DNA from: a virus
Virus record (IMG/VR): IMGVR_UViG_3300030099_003346
Coordinates: 1-30,221 of that record
Length of the DNA stretch: 30,221 nt
Direction: 5' to 3' (one strand)
The notes under the pieces were generated by a model. The model was not told where the DNA came from. It made no database searches and saw only the letters and a program-made list of their open reading frames with translations. Both the position numbers and the translations under genes were made by a program. Positions 8,705-19,400 of the stretch are shown here, piece after piece. Within the stretch, counting starts at the first letter, position 1. Each line of letters starts with the position of its first letter.

Positions 8705-9973
8705 TTATTTTTTAATGTCGTCAACATTGCTTATTAAATTGTCATCATTACCAGTTGTAATACCATACTTGCTTAATATATCTCTAGCTACTTCTTTTTC
8801 TTGTTCTGTTCCAGCGAACAAACCTTGTATATATCCAAGAACTTCGTCTGGTATATTTATGTTACCACTAGCTGGATCAGGTGGTGCATCTTGTGGTATT
8901 GGTACAGGTCTACCACCTTTGTAATAAAAGCCAGGTAGTAATTTAGTTCTAGCTGGTATAGCGTTGTTAAAGTTTTGTTTTAGAAAACCACCGTAATACC
9001 TTAGAGCTTCAGCGTCTGCTAAATCAGCATATAAAGGATTATCAAACAACTCTCTAACTACTACACCTGCATCTTCTGGTGTTACATTACCACCATTAGG
9101 ATCTAATTTTTTAATAAGATCTTCTGATATACCCAAATCACTGTAGCTACCACTACTTATTTTACTAACTAGATCTTGATACATAGAGGTGTTACCAAAC
9201 ATTTTATCATAAAAAACAGATTTTCTGTTTGCTGTATTACCAAGTAGCGTGCTTAACTGTTGATTTATTAATTTTTCAGGAAATTGTACATCTTCACCTT
9301 CTCTAACTTTTAAAGAAGCTTCTGTAACTTTATCAGCTAAACCATTTAAACCAGTTTGAAAACCTCTATCAAATAAGTTTTTATTTAAATCTTGATTTAT
9401 TTTAGATATAGATGTCCATTGTCCATCAACCATAACACCCATACGACCTTCGTCGGCACAGTTAGGTTCATCTGTAGGACAAACTTTTTGAACAAGTCTT
9501 TTACTATCTTTTAATAAGTCTAAATAAGCTTGACCTCTAGGTGTTGTAGCAAAATAAGAACTTAGTGCTTCACCTTCCGCAGTACCGCCTGTAGCAAGTT
9601 CAGATAAATTTAATCTTAAATCTTTATATTCAGCATAGTCTTGAGCTTTCATATTTAAATCTCTTATAGATAAAGCTCTGCCTTTATTACCACCAAACAT
9701 GTAACCCTTTTTACCTTCCATTAAATTATCATAAAGCGCGTCATATTCAGAAGAAGGTAAGTGACCAGCTTCATCTAAAACTTTTTGAGCATGTGCTTGA
9801 TACTCTTGGTTTTTAGTATTAACAAAATTTGTAAAACCATCTACCACACCTTTAATAGCATATGTTGTAGCAAAAGTACCAAGCAATTTAGCTGCACCTA
9901 ATTCTTTTTTAGATTTACCTATAGCAGCTTCGCCCGCTATTAAAGCACTACTTAATGAAGTTTTTTTAGCCAT
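8705..9973 (-). CDS. Candidate internal virion protein (422 aa), family not recognised
   Basis: I do not recognise this family. The N-terminus is Lys/Ala-rich with a moderately hydrophobic stretch at about 26-50 (GAAKLLGTFATTYAIKGVV), followed by mostly charged helical sequence. Two cysteines lie close together in the middle (VCPTDEPNC), and the region before the C-terminus is Pro-rich (PIPQDAPPDPASG), followed by a short helical tail. It lies between a coiled-coil protein and the giant multidomain protein, with gaps of about 20 bases on each side, so it belongs to their transcription unit. By analogy with the trio of ejected core proteins in T7-type phages, an internal or ejected role is a reasonable guess from position only. 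The ATG leader is A/T-rich with no Shine-Dalgarno sequence. Confidence 0.55.
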   Translation of the reverse strand: MAKKTSLSSALIAGEAAIGKSKKELGAAKLLGTFATTYAIKGVVDGFTNFVNTKNQEYQAHAQKVLDEAGHLPSSEYDALYDNLMEGKKGYMFGGNKGRALSIRDLNMKAQDYAEYKDLRLNLSELATGGTAEGEALSSYFATTPRGQAYLDLLKDSKRLVQKVCPTDEPNCADEGRMGVMVDGQWTSISKINQDLNKNLFDRGFQTGLNGLADKVTEASLKVREGEDVQFPEKLINQQLSTLLGNTANRKSVFYDKMFGNTSMYQDLVSKISSGSYSDLGISEDLIKKLDPNGGNVTPEDAGVVVRELFDNPLYADLADAEALRYYGGFLKQNFNNAIPARTKLLPGFYYKGGRPVPIPQDAPPDPASGNINIPDEVLGYIQGLFAGTEQEKEVARDILSKYGITTGNDDNLISNVDDIKK

Positions 9974-9992
9974 ATTATTTGATATTAATTTA

Positions 9993-10961
9993 TTACGGAT
10001 TTATTACCGGACCAAAAGTTCCTGGTGCAACTTCTTCTACTAAATTAGTTGTATATGGAGCTCCTCTATACATAAAAGTTCCACCAGCACCTTGAGAATA
10101 ATCACCACCACCGTATGCAGTTCTACCAATACGAAAAGCCTCACCAAATGAAAGATTATCTAGACCATAATTAGTTCTATCTAAAGCTTGTTCTAATGGT
10201 GTTATTTTAGGAAATTCTAAAGTAGTTCTTGATTGCCCTAAATCTCCAAGAGATGTATTTTGTAATCCTTGTGATAATGAAGTATCTGTAAGGCCACTAG
10301 CAGCACGACTTCCACCACCCCCTCCAAAGGCGCCCATTTGAGCGCCAGCTAAACCAGCTTGACCTATACCTTCTATAGTTCCAGTTATAGCCGCTGTTTT
10401 AGCTTGTTGAGCTTGAGCTTTTCTATCTAAAGCAGCTGCTCTTCTTTGCTGAGCCATAGCTAATAAAGTTTCTGTTCTTTGTTGTTCTAAACCTCTTGAA
10501 TATATTTCACCTTTTCTCTCTAATTGCTGTAATTGACCAGCCATAGCTCTTTCAGATCTTTGATTAGTAGCTTCTTGTCTACCTATACTAGCAGCAGATT
10601 TTTGAGAAGCTAGTTGACCTTGTTGTGCTAGTGACTGAGCTAGTGCTGCTATACCACTACCACCCGCGGCTTCTCTTAAACCCGACATTATATTAGCTTG
10701 ACTTTGTGCAAACTGTTGTCTTGAGAACTCTGCTTCTTTTTGATTTATAGTTAAGTCTTCCATAACATTCTCCATATTTAAATACGGATTACTAGTATCT
10801 AAGTTTTTATAAGCTTCTAGTTGTTGTTGATATTCTTGCTTAGCTCTTTTGTTGTCTTGCCTAGCTTTTTTAGCTTCTTTTTGTGCTGCCTTAAAATTTA
10901 CTACACCACTAATGAGTGATGCACCAACTCCTACCCCTATACCTACTGCTACAAATGACAT
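9993..10961 (-). CDS. Gln/Ala-rich coiled-coil internal virion-like protein (322 aa)
   Basis: The N-terminus carries a Gly/Val-rich hydrophobic segment (about residues 4-21, VAVGIGVGVGASLISGVV), long enough to insert in a membrane. A Lys/Gln/Ala-rich region follows that is strongly predicted by eye to form coiled coils (about 24-60 and 85-190), then a glycine run and an aromatic C-terminus. This layout (hydrophobic N-terminus, long Gln-rich helices, Gly linker) is common among podovirus internal core proteins of the T7 gp14 kind, although there is no sequence match I can vouch for. It ends 19 bases before the 422-residue gene and starts 2 bases after the cupin stop codon, indicating co-transcription. 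The leader is A/T only with A at -3. A tail-assembly chaperone or minor neck protein is the main alternative. Confidence 0.6.
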   Translation of the reverse strand: MSFVAVGIGVGVGASLISGVVNFKAAQKEAKKARQDNKRAKQEYQQQLEAYKNLDTSNPYLNMENVMEDLTINQKEAEFSRQQFAQSQANIMSGLREAAGGSGIAALAQSLAQQGQLASQKSAASIGRQEATNQRSERAMAGQLQQLERKGEIYSRGLEQQRTETLLAMAQQRRAAALDRKAQAQQAKTAAITGTIEGIGQAGLAGAQMGAFGGGGGSRAASGLTDTSLSQGLQNTSLGDLGQSRTTLEFPKITPLEQALDRTNYGLDNLSFGEAFRIGRTAYGGGDYSQGAGGTFMYRGAPYTTNLVEEVAPGTFGPVINP

Positions 10962-10963
10962 AA

Positions 10964-11461
10964 TTATTTGTTTTTATTATTAATATATTCGTTATACTCT
11001 TCGTAACTTAAAGCTACTATTTGCTCTTCTAACTCTCTAACATCTTGCGTGTTGTTAGGATTTTTGTGTGTATTATACCAACAAGAGTCTTCGTGAGAAT
11101 ACAAAACTCTTTTTTCACCTGGCTCTGCTATTATATAACATGGTGCTATATACTCTTTAGTACCACTCTCACTAACAACACTTAAGTGTCCTTGTAACAA
11201 AAAACACATATGTAAATGTTTATGTATAGCTCCAATAACAACAGTGTCTTTAAACATAGTCATCTTCCTAACATAAACACCATCCATGAAAAAATGTTCT
11301 ATAGGTATTTGTTTACTGTCTGTTACTATAGGATCTTCTTCTGTACCGCATATTATATTAGTACCGTCAGCTATATATTTTAATTTAGCTTCTAATTCTG
11401 TAACAGACTTTCTAAAATCTTTACTAAGTTTAAAACTTTCAAGATCTATTATTTTATTCAT
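10964..11461 (-). CDS. Cupin-fold phage structural-module protein (165 aa)
   Basis: The central part reads as a cupin (double-stranded beta-helix). Motif 1 is GAIHKHLHMCFLLQG, with H80, H82 and H84, and motif 2 has PG at 114-115 followed by H123 and N130. The usual glutamate of motif 1 is not in place, so metal binding and catalysis are uncertain; a structural use of the fold is as likely. Similar short proteins with a histidine-rich strand and the PGEKRVLY...EDSCWYN pattern are familiar from tail/virion modules of marine phages, where the role is unknown. It is the first gene after the conserved 11-mer at 11483-11493 and so probably opens the transcript that continues into the internal and giant proteins. 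It is one of only two starts lacking A at -3. Confidence 0.7.
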   Translation of the reverse strand: MNKIIDLESFKLSKDFRKSVTELEAKLKYIADGTNIICGTEEDPIVTDSKQIPIEHFFMDGVYVRKMTMFKDTVVIGAIHKHLHMCFLLQGHLSVVSESGTKEYIAPCYIIAEPGEKRVLYSHEDSCWYNTHKNPNNTQDVRELEEQIVALSYEEYNEYINNKNK

Positions 11462-11482
11462 TTAATTAAATTTAACTACTAA

Positions 11483-11493
11483 TATAGTTACAT
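11483..11493 (-). promoter_or_regulatory. Candidate phage promoter, copy 2 of a conserved 11-mer
   Basis: The minus strand reads ATGTAACTATA followed by TTAGTAG. It matches the copy at 22863-22873 over 14 bases (ATGTAACTATATTA) and the copy at 98-108 over 11. It lies in the 42-base gap between the 134-residue gene and the cupin gene, about 21 bases upstream of the cupin ATG. No hairpin is visible in this gap, so upstream transcripts probably read through and this site adds a second start. The promoter role is inferred. Confidence 0.55.
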
Positions 11494-11503
11494 TTATTGC
11501 TAT

Positions 11504-11908
11504 TTATTTACTACTTTCACTTATTTCACAACCAACAGAATATAACTCTGCTCTTTTACTATTATTGTTTACAAAGTTAGCAGATCCATAATAGCCAACA
11601 ATAGAAGATTTATTAATTATATTGTCTTTACTAAAAAATAAAAAGTCAGTATTAGTAACTTCAACATCTTCTTCGATCTCAACTGTTATAGCTTTAGTTA
11701 ATGTTGTAATAGGGTTTAGTGGATCTGTAGCACCGTCTACTATACTACCATCAACTACACCTTTAACCTCTCCCACCTTTTGTATACCTGAAGTTTCACT
11801 AACGTTAAAAGTACTTTCTACAGTTGTTGTTCCTGACTTATATATTATATCACCAACTTGTAAAGATGGAAAATGTTGTCTTTTTAAATGTATTATTTGT
11901 TCTGCCAT
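11504..11908 (-). CDS. Small structural protein (134 aa), marine-phage type, role unknown
   Basis: A compact, beta-rich protein. The N-terminal half (LKRQHFPSLQVGDIIYK) looks like the start of a small barrel or sandwich. The C-terminal half has the pattern FFSKDNIINKSSIVGYYGSA, then N-rich and AELYSVG segments ending in SSK. A similar C-terminal pattern is familiar from small virion proteins of marine tailed phages, but no function is established that I can cite. Its ATG lies 1 base after the stop of the 501-residue gene, so the two are probably translationally coupled and may act in the same appendage. There is no cysteine cluster, signal peptide or membrane segment. Confidence 0.6.
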   Translation of the reverse strand: MAEQIIHLKRQHFPSLQVGDIIYKSGTTTVESTFNVSETSGIQKVGEVKGVVDGSIVDGATDPLNPITTLTKAITVEIEEDVEVTNTDFLFFSKDNIINKSSIVGYYGSANFVNNNSKRAELYSVGCEISESSK

Positions 11909-11909
11909 G

Positions 11910-13415
11910 TTAAGATGATGTTGCTATGTTATCTATATTTAAAGTAAATGTTGTATTACCATCACCAAATCTTTTAATTAAAACATCGTACTCAACTGTT
12001 AACGTTGTATTAGTATTCGATCTAACAGCTGATATGTTTACTATTTCAATTTGATTATTACCTTGAGATGAAGATGGTACAGAGTTTGTCCATGAAGAAC
12101 TAGATTGATCAGAGCTTGACCAAGTTGGGACAGTTGGTGGTGAATTAAAAGCTGTACTATTTATAGCTGTTGCTATTACAATTATTTTAGTAGAACTTCT
12201 AAGTCCACTTATGTGCTCAAGATCTCTCATAAATTTACCAGGTCTACCAGTAAATTGAATAGAAGCGCTACTATCTAGTCTAACATTAGCTTGAGATTCT
12301 ATAGCTTGAAATGTTATAACTGGATTACTAACTTGTTTTATTAAATACTTACTTTTAACACTTGAACCTAACGTGGTGCCATTTTTAGGTATTATTGAAA
12401 GTGTATATGTTTCAGATGAACTAGCTGGAAATCTTTGTATGTAGTTAATTTCAGGTTTAGATATAGAACTACCTGGAATAGATGTTGTTATACATGGTAT
12501 TGAGCCAAAAGTACTAGATATAACAGTATCATTTGTAGCTCTTAGTATAGATGTTCCATCAGATTTGTGAGTAATTAAACTAAACTCTGCACCTCTAGTA
12601 CCTTTTATTTTAATATTTTTAGTTTCACCTAAAGCGCTTATAAACCTCTCTCTACTGAAATTAAAACTAGTTATTTGTTTTACTTCTTCGTGTATTTTAT
12701 GAGCTGTGTAAATTAAGTTTATATCACTTGTTGTTATATTTCTATTTACAGTAGCAATTATATCAAAAGAGTATTCTGTTATTAAAGATTTTCTACCTCT
12801 AATAAAAACATTACCACTAGATTTTACAACAGACGTTGTTTCAATAACAATAAAATCAGCATCTGAATTTTTATAAAATAATATTGGTTTGTTTTTAAAA
12901 TAATAACCTGAAGTAGCTGTAACTTTTAAAGTTCCTATAGTTGTTTTAACATCTTTTTTTAAAGTACTAGATATAGCAACTGTTTTTATACCGTCAGTAG
13001 TAGACTCTGTTAAAGAACTTGTTGAGTCTGTAAAAGTAGACGTAGCAAATAAATTATTACCACTATTGTCTATTATATTTGATTTAAAAGAAAATGAAAC
13101 ATCGTTTTCATCAAACAACTTAGCATCACCAACTATATTTAAAAATATATTTAAATTAGAAGACGCTGTAAAATCAGAGCTAAATGTAGCAGTACCTACA
13201 ACATTGTTACCAACAGCTCCAGCAGTAGATGAATTAGTAAAAACTACAGACTCTATACTAGATGGTAAATTAATTACAGAAAAATCTGAAGCAGAAACTA
13301 CATAACCAGAGTTTGGTTTTATAGTAATACTACCAGAAGTAGCCATATTGTTAAAAAATATAGAATCGTTTTTAGTTTCTGTTGTTAAAAAATTTGTTAT
13401 AGTATAATTAGCCAT
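11910..13415 (-). CDS. Beta-rich tail appendage/fibre candidate (501 aa)
   Basis: Composition is Ser/Thr/Asn/Ile-rich with short alternating hydrophobic strands throughout and no long helix, as expected of stacked beta-sandwich domains. The N-terminal segment has the pattern GYVVSASDFSV then LPSSIESVVF, which looks like one such domain. Middle and C-terminal parts repeat the same texture without an obvious exact repeat. Its first eight bases overlap the end of the 2441-residue nozzle gene (ATGGCTAA: start codon of this gene, stop codon of the previous one), a typical translational coupling arrangement. Position directly after the nozzle suggests a fibre, adaptor or receptor-binding part attached to it. 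There is no catalytic motif for depolymerase or lyase activity. Confidence 0.6.
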   Translation of the reverse strand: MANYTITNFLTTETKNDSIFFNNMATSGSITIKPNSGYVVSASDFSVINLPSSIESVVFTNSSTAGAVGNNVVGTATFSSDFTASSNLNIFLNIVGDAKLFDENDVSFSFKSNIIDNSGNNLFATSTFTDSTSSLTESTTDGIKTVAISSTLKKDVKTTIGTLKVTATSGYYFKNKPILFYKNSDADFIVIETTSVVKSSGNVFIRGRKSLITEYSFDIIATVNRNITTSDINLIYTAHKIHEEVKQITSFNFSRERFISALGETKNIKIKGTRGAEFSLITHKSDGTSILRATNDTVISSTFGSIPCITTSIPGSSISKPEINYIQRFPASSSETYTLSIIPKNGTTLGSSVKSKYLIKQVSNPVITFQAIESQANVRLDSSASIQFTGRPGKFMRDLEHISGLRSSTKIIVIATAINSTAFNSPPTVPTWSSSDQSSSSWTNSVPSSSQGNNQIEIVNISAVRSNTNTTLTVEYDVLIKRFGDGNTTFTLNIDNIATSS

Positions 13416-16400
13416 TGTATAAAGTTAATGAATCAAAGTTTTCTGAAAAACCAGATCCGTCAGTTAAAAACACTTGACCTGTAATAGATCTACTTGAAAA
13501 GTCTATAGGATCATCAGCTTCGTCAAAATTAGTAAACTCTTCTATTTTTATTGTCCAAAGACCTTCTCCAAAAAGTGTATAATTTGTGTTTACATTTCCA
13601 AAGTAATTAAACTCAGTATAGAAATCGGTCTGTAAATATGGACCACTAGCACCTATGTTAAAAGGAATTGTTCCATCTACTATAAAATCAACTTCTGTGT
13701 TATTTAATACAGGATCAATATATATTCTAGCTACAACACCATTAGGCCCTATCCAAGTATATTTTTTTGGAGCACTTACTAAACCCGTGTTTTGACTAAG
13801 TAGCACTGTCTGAGAATTGTTTTGAGCAAAAATTATCTCAAGTGGTGGTAGTTCACCTATAACAATATTTACTTCGGTAGAACTTAATATATTACCAGTT
13901 GAATCACTAGATATAGGATTACCTAAACCTTGAACAGCTATTTGGCCTAAGTCATTTTTAATATCAGCAACAGTTAAATTACTTTTTAAACTTGTTATTC
14001 TATTAAACCACTTGTTTTCTTTATTGATAAATTCATTAACTTGACCAACTTGCATGTCTGTAGTAAAAGTATCAACATACCAGCCAGTCTGTCCATCTAA
14101 ATTATAATATTCATCTGAATACGTTAAGCCTCCTTCATCAGCTAGAGTTTGCATGTTTATAACTTGAGCTTGAGTTCCTTCGTAATTAATAGCTTTAAAA
14201 GATTTTACAACGCTAGGCAAATCATTAAAAACAATTTCAATAGAAGAGTCATGAGACGTTCCATAAAAGTTATTTCTACCAGCAGTATCGTCATCATGAA
14301 CATAAACTTTGTTCATTTTACTTATAGTATCTTGTGAGCCAGTTGTTTGACTAGGTGAAGTTATATATTTCCCAGCAACAGTTAAACCAGCTGATGGTAC
14401 GAAAGATTTAAAACTAACCCAACCTTTACTACCTTCATTAAAGCTAACTGATAAGTTTTGTTTTTGATGCTCTTCTTTATAGTTTAAAGATAAGTTATAT
14501 TCTCCATTTACCCCATCAAACGTACCAACTAGTGAATCACATAACTTTAAATTTTCTCTAAAGTAAGTTCTCATGTTAACATCAGATATTGGCGTTAAAC
14601 CATCCATAGATAATCTAAGTACAGCGCCTCTTTGTTTATCTGTAAAATATAATCTATAGCTATCAGAAGCTAACGACTCAGGATTATTTGATATTCCATA
14701 GTCACCAGCATAAGGTGTTGCGTCACCTAAAACTCTATTTGTAGCCACTAGTTGAGGATTACCATCTGCATTAAATACAGCATCTTTATTTGCTAGCACT
14801 TTTAAAACTTTATCTTCAGAAAAAACAACTATGTTATTATTTCTACTTTTTAAAGCTTGTATAGAACCGTATGACGGATTTATATTTTTTGTAATTTTCT
14901 CAGCCATATTAAACTCGTTCAAGTTATTAACACTTGATATTGAGTTATATAAACCAGAGTGTATAAGTCCGCTGCTTATATTCTCCTCTCCATACTCTAA
15001 AAATGTAGAAGAAACTCTACAGCCATTATCTATTGTAGGTGTATTAAAGTCATCACGTATTCTATCAGACTCAACGCCGTTACCAAACGAATAACAATTA
15101 AACCAATTTAAAATAACAGGATATCTCCACACATTTTTGTCAATTCTAAAAAATCCTGTTTGTTCTTGAAAAAAGAAAGTAATACCAATAGTGTTGCCCC
15201 AAAAAGCTGCAATAAGATTTTCTCCAGTATTAGTACTTATAAGTGCTTTACTTAAGGTTATTTCTAATATTTCAATGTCTTGAGCAAGCGCGACAAGGGG
15301 TTCGGTAAAAGTAAAACCGGGAATACTAATTGCACTAATATATTTAGTGCTTTCAACAAAAGTTCCTTTAGGAAGCTTTACTGTTCCCTCATTGCCATAA
15401 ACATGCATACCTAACTTAACTTGAGTTGTTTGGCTATTTGGAGCTATTTCGCTTAAATCAGAATCAGAAAAAGTAACACCATCTTGAGTTGCAACAGTAT
15501 TAAAATTTTCATCTACAACATTTGTTACAGCATCAAAATTAGTAACTTGAGATAAAAATAAACCATTTGGACCACCAGCAGTCGTAGTAGCACATCTTAA
15601 TATAGTTTTATTTTCAGTAACTTCTAAACTAAAGCCGCTAGAACCAGGTGTTATTCCAATATTATTAGAAACTTTAAAAGAGTCTGGTCCAGCGTTTTCA
15701 ACTTGTTGTAAATGCTCTACTATAACTGACTTTGTTTGATAACCATCTGGTCTTGCAAAACAAACTTCGTCACCTATAGCAACTATATTTTTATTTATTG
15801 TTTTAAAAGTGTTTGAACCACCAGCATTAAAAGTTGGTACTAAATTATCAGATGTTGGGGATGTAGTTGATGAAATACTTTGTGGTAAAGAATAATTATG
15901 TTTTATTTGTATTATATTATCTTGAAAAGATTTATTAACATAAGCGTCACTAGACATTTCTATATACTCGTAATTACCTTCTGTTACTCTAGGTTTAGCA
16001 TAAAATGAACTAGCTAAATCTTTATTTATAGAAGACTGAACAAAAGATTGTATATTATTATTTTTTAAAGTCATAGGTATAGCTGGACTTGCTTCGTAAT
16101 AAATATCTAAATCAGTTGTTTCTTTTGGTTCAGTTTCCCAACAAGCAGCTGTTGTTTCAAAAAACAAATCTTCACCAGCTTGTATAGCTTTAGATAGTAT
16201 TTGTATTTTTAAAGTTTCTGTACCATCATGAGCAACTTGACCTCTTGGATCAAAGTATTCAGCATCTATACCAGTACCAGGTATTGTCTCATTTAACTCA
16301 CCAACTCTTGCAAATCTAATTATAAAAGAAGATCTTAATGAAGCTGTTTCATTAATATTACTTTCCTCAGTCTGTGTCTGATCGTAAAAATTAGAGACTC

Positions 16401-19400
16401 TATGTATACTTAAAGGACCTTCAAATATATCTGAATTATCTTCTAAGTCTGCATTAGAAGCTTGTCCTACTAAAGCAGGAAATGGATTTACCTCTTGTTC
16501 ATTTGTTAAAACTCTATAAACAGTGCCACTTGGATCTGATGGAAACCTAAATAAAGTTCCAGCTGTTTGCATTTTATTTTTAAAATCTTCATTAGTTCCA
16601 GGTATAAATTGAGTTGGATATGTTTCAGTAGTAGCATCAAAAGATACGTTGTATGAACTATTATTTTGATATTGATTTGCTCCATACGCACCACCATTAC
16701 CACCACCTCCAGTAGTTGTAACTTTACCTCTTTGTGTGGTATTAACACCTCTACCGTTAGTAGTACTAATATTGTTACTTACACAAGAAAAGGTTAATTG
16801 ACCAAACTGACCTGACTCAGCAAAACCAACAGACAAGCCCGCTGGTTTAAAGTTTTCACTATAGCCTATATTACCAAATCCTCCGTTAGATACCTCTCCT
16901 GTTACAGTGGCTAGTGGTTGAAAAGGCTCACTTAAAACAGTTGTTTGTATATTACCAGTTGCGCTACCTAAATTAATAGGAAGATTAACATCGCTTTCAA
17001 ACCTTCCAAATATTTGTGGACCTGTAACACCATTAAATTCTAAACCGTTAGCATCGTTAGAACCGTTAACTCTATAAAGACTATGACTAATAGGCTTGTC
17101 ACTTCCAAAATAATGTAGTACTCTTGAGCTATAAAACGGATTTACTAAATTTGTTCCAACACTTTCATCGCTAGTAATTCTAAAAGTGTAATCCATAGCA
17201 GCTGGAGCTTCATCTATAAATATTTGAGTTGTAGTTGTATTAAACCAATTTTGCCAAAACGTTTTTGTTGCTATAGGATCTCCAGGTCCAAACTTATTTA
17301 CACCTTGTGTGTTGTTAGCATTTAGCACTAAAGTATCACCTTCATCATTAAAATTAAATCTTAACGTGTTGTTTGATGTGCTAGGCGCATCAACAAGGCT
17401 TTCAATATTACCTGATGTAAAGCCGCTAACAGTATTAGTACCCCAAGTATAAGTACTTTTTGGACCAACTGAAGCTGGATTATCTAACGTGTTAGATATA
17501 TAAGCTATGTCAAACTCTTGCTCTATATTATAATCTCCAGAACTTTGAGAAGTTATTTTAGCGTCTAATGTTTCGTTTCTTTGTATTTTTACAAAAAACT
17601 TACCGTTAAATTCTGGCCCCTCAATAGGTACTTCATCAAAAAATTCTAAACTATAAACTATACTAGCTGTTTCACCATCACCAAGTCCATCAACAGAAGA
17701 TTGAGGTAAGTCAGCAGATATACCTAGTTCAATTAATTGATTGTTTATAATATTGTACATATCAACATCTTCACTAGAAAAAACCTCTGTTATATATATA
17801 CCTCCATCGGTAAAATTACCTATATTTCTAAATGGGCTTTCAGCTGTAAATGTAACAGCTGGCGTTATATTGTTATTTACAAATGTACCTTTTATTTTAA
17901 CTATAGCAGTTCCTTTAAAATCATCTTTAGTAAAACTAAATTCATTTTCGGTGTTAATTTCATTTTGATTAGATAACAAAGTTGGTACAGCATCTGATAC
18001 GTCATCTGTTCCATATATATTACTAGAGTCAATAATAACACTACCAATAGGTTCTTTTCTTCTCTTTATAAATTCAGGTGCTTCATTTTCTATAGCTAAA
18101 ATTTTATATCTAGCAGGTTCCAAAACAGGTGTTTGACTACCATGTTCGTTTTTTAGTATTAAGTAAGTTTCTTCATCAACTTTGTTTCTGTCAGCAGAGT
18201 TAAATGATATCCAAACACCATCGTCACCAGAGTCAAAATATCTATCCATAACTAGATTATAATACTCTGTAGATATTTCTTTTACATAATACTTAACATA
18301 ATCCATCCAGTCTTCAGGTTGACTAGACCAGTCTTGTTGTAATTGAAAGTTATTTTTAAAATAACTTAAAGACTTTTCTACAGCAGCATCTCCGGTTATA
18401 ACTTCACCTGAATCTGTTTTAAAAGTACTAGGTAGTACTGGTGTTTCTCTACCGTATTTATCTCCGAACACCATACCCCACTTATAAGTCCTCATAGACT
18501 TAACAGACTTTTCAGGTGTTGGAAAAGCAACAGGATTTGATATTATTAATTGTTTTAAACCAACGTTATTGTTTATATCATAACCCTGTACGTAGTTACC
18601 ATAAACTAGTCTACTACCAGTAACCGATTGAGCTTTAGCACTTCTAGGAACATTGTCCCAAGATCTTAATAATTGATTAGACTCTAAAACTCTATTTATC
18701 ATTTCAGATGTTATAGTTAACTTACCAAAATCTTCTACAACTTCAAGTTCATTACCAGAGCCATCAAAAGCATCAACAAAGTTTTCCCACTCATCATCTA
18801 TTTCCCTTGTTATACTTTTAACAACATACACATTGGCATCATCTGTTGTTTTAAAAAGCACATCAACAGTTCTAACATCATGAGGTCTTACTGAGTTGCT
18901 AGGAATAAAACCTCTAACAACAAGTTCTCTAACATTGTTTTCCATGCCAGAGTTAAAACCATTTTTAGGTGAATATAAAAAATCGCCAGGTAAAAAAGCT
19001 AACTCAGACCAGGGTGAAAAAGCAGAGCACTCACCGTCTTCGTATTTATACCTATAAGCAAACCTACCAAATTTAGTTTCAAAAAGTGGTTTTGATAATA
19101 AAACTTCTACATCCCAATTAGTTGGTTGTAGTAAACTTAGTCTACTATCAACAAATACACACTTGATTATATAACCGTTAGTATCTGTTGATGCTTCATA
19201 AAATATAGGTCCTTGTATAACTTGAGCGTCTATAATAACAGGTGATAAATTAAAAGAAGTACTAGAAAACCTAAGTATATCGTTTTCTCTAATGTCTATA
19301 TCAGATGGTAATCTAATATATCTTTCAGATCCACCTGTAGCGACTTCATCACCAGGTTGTATTAAGTAAGTTTGATCTGCAGATGAAGGTGAGTCTGTTT

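Noticed and set aside
16506-16748. Second minus-strand frame of 80 codons inside the nozzle gene
   Set aside because: It lies in another frame of a well-supported gene and has a Leu/Lys/Val-rich, unnatural composition with no initiation context.
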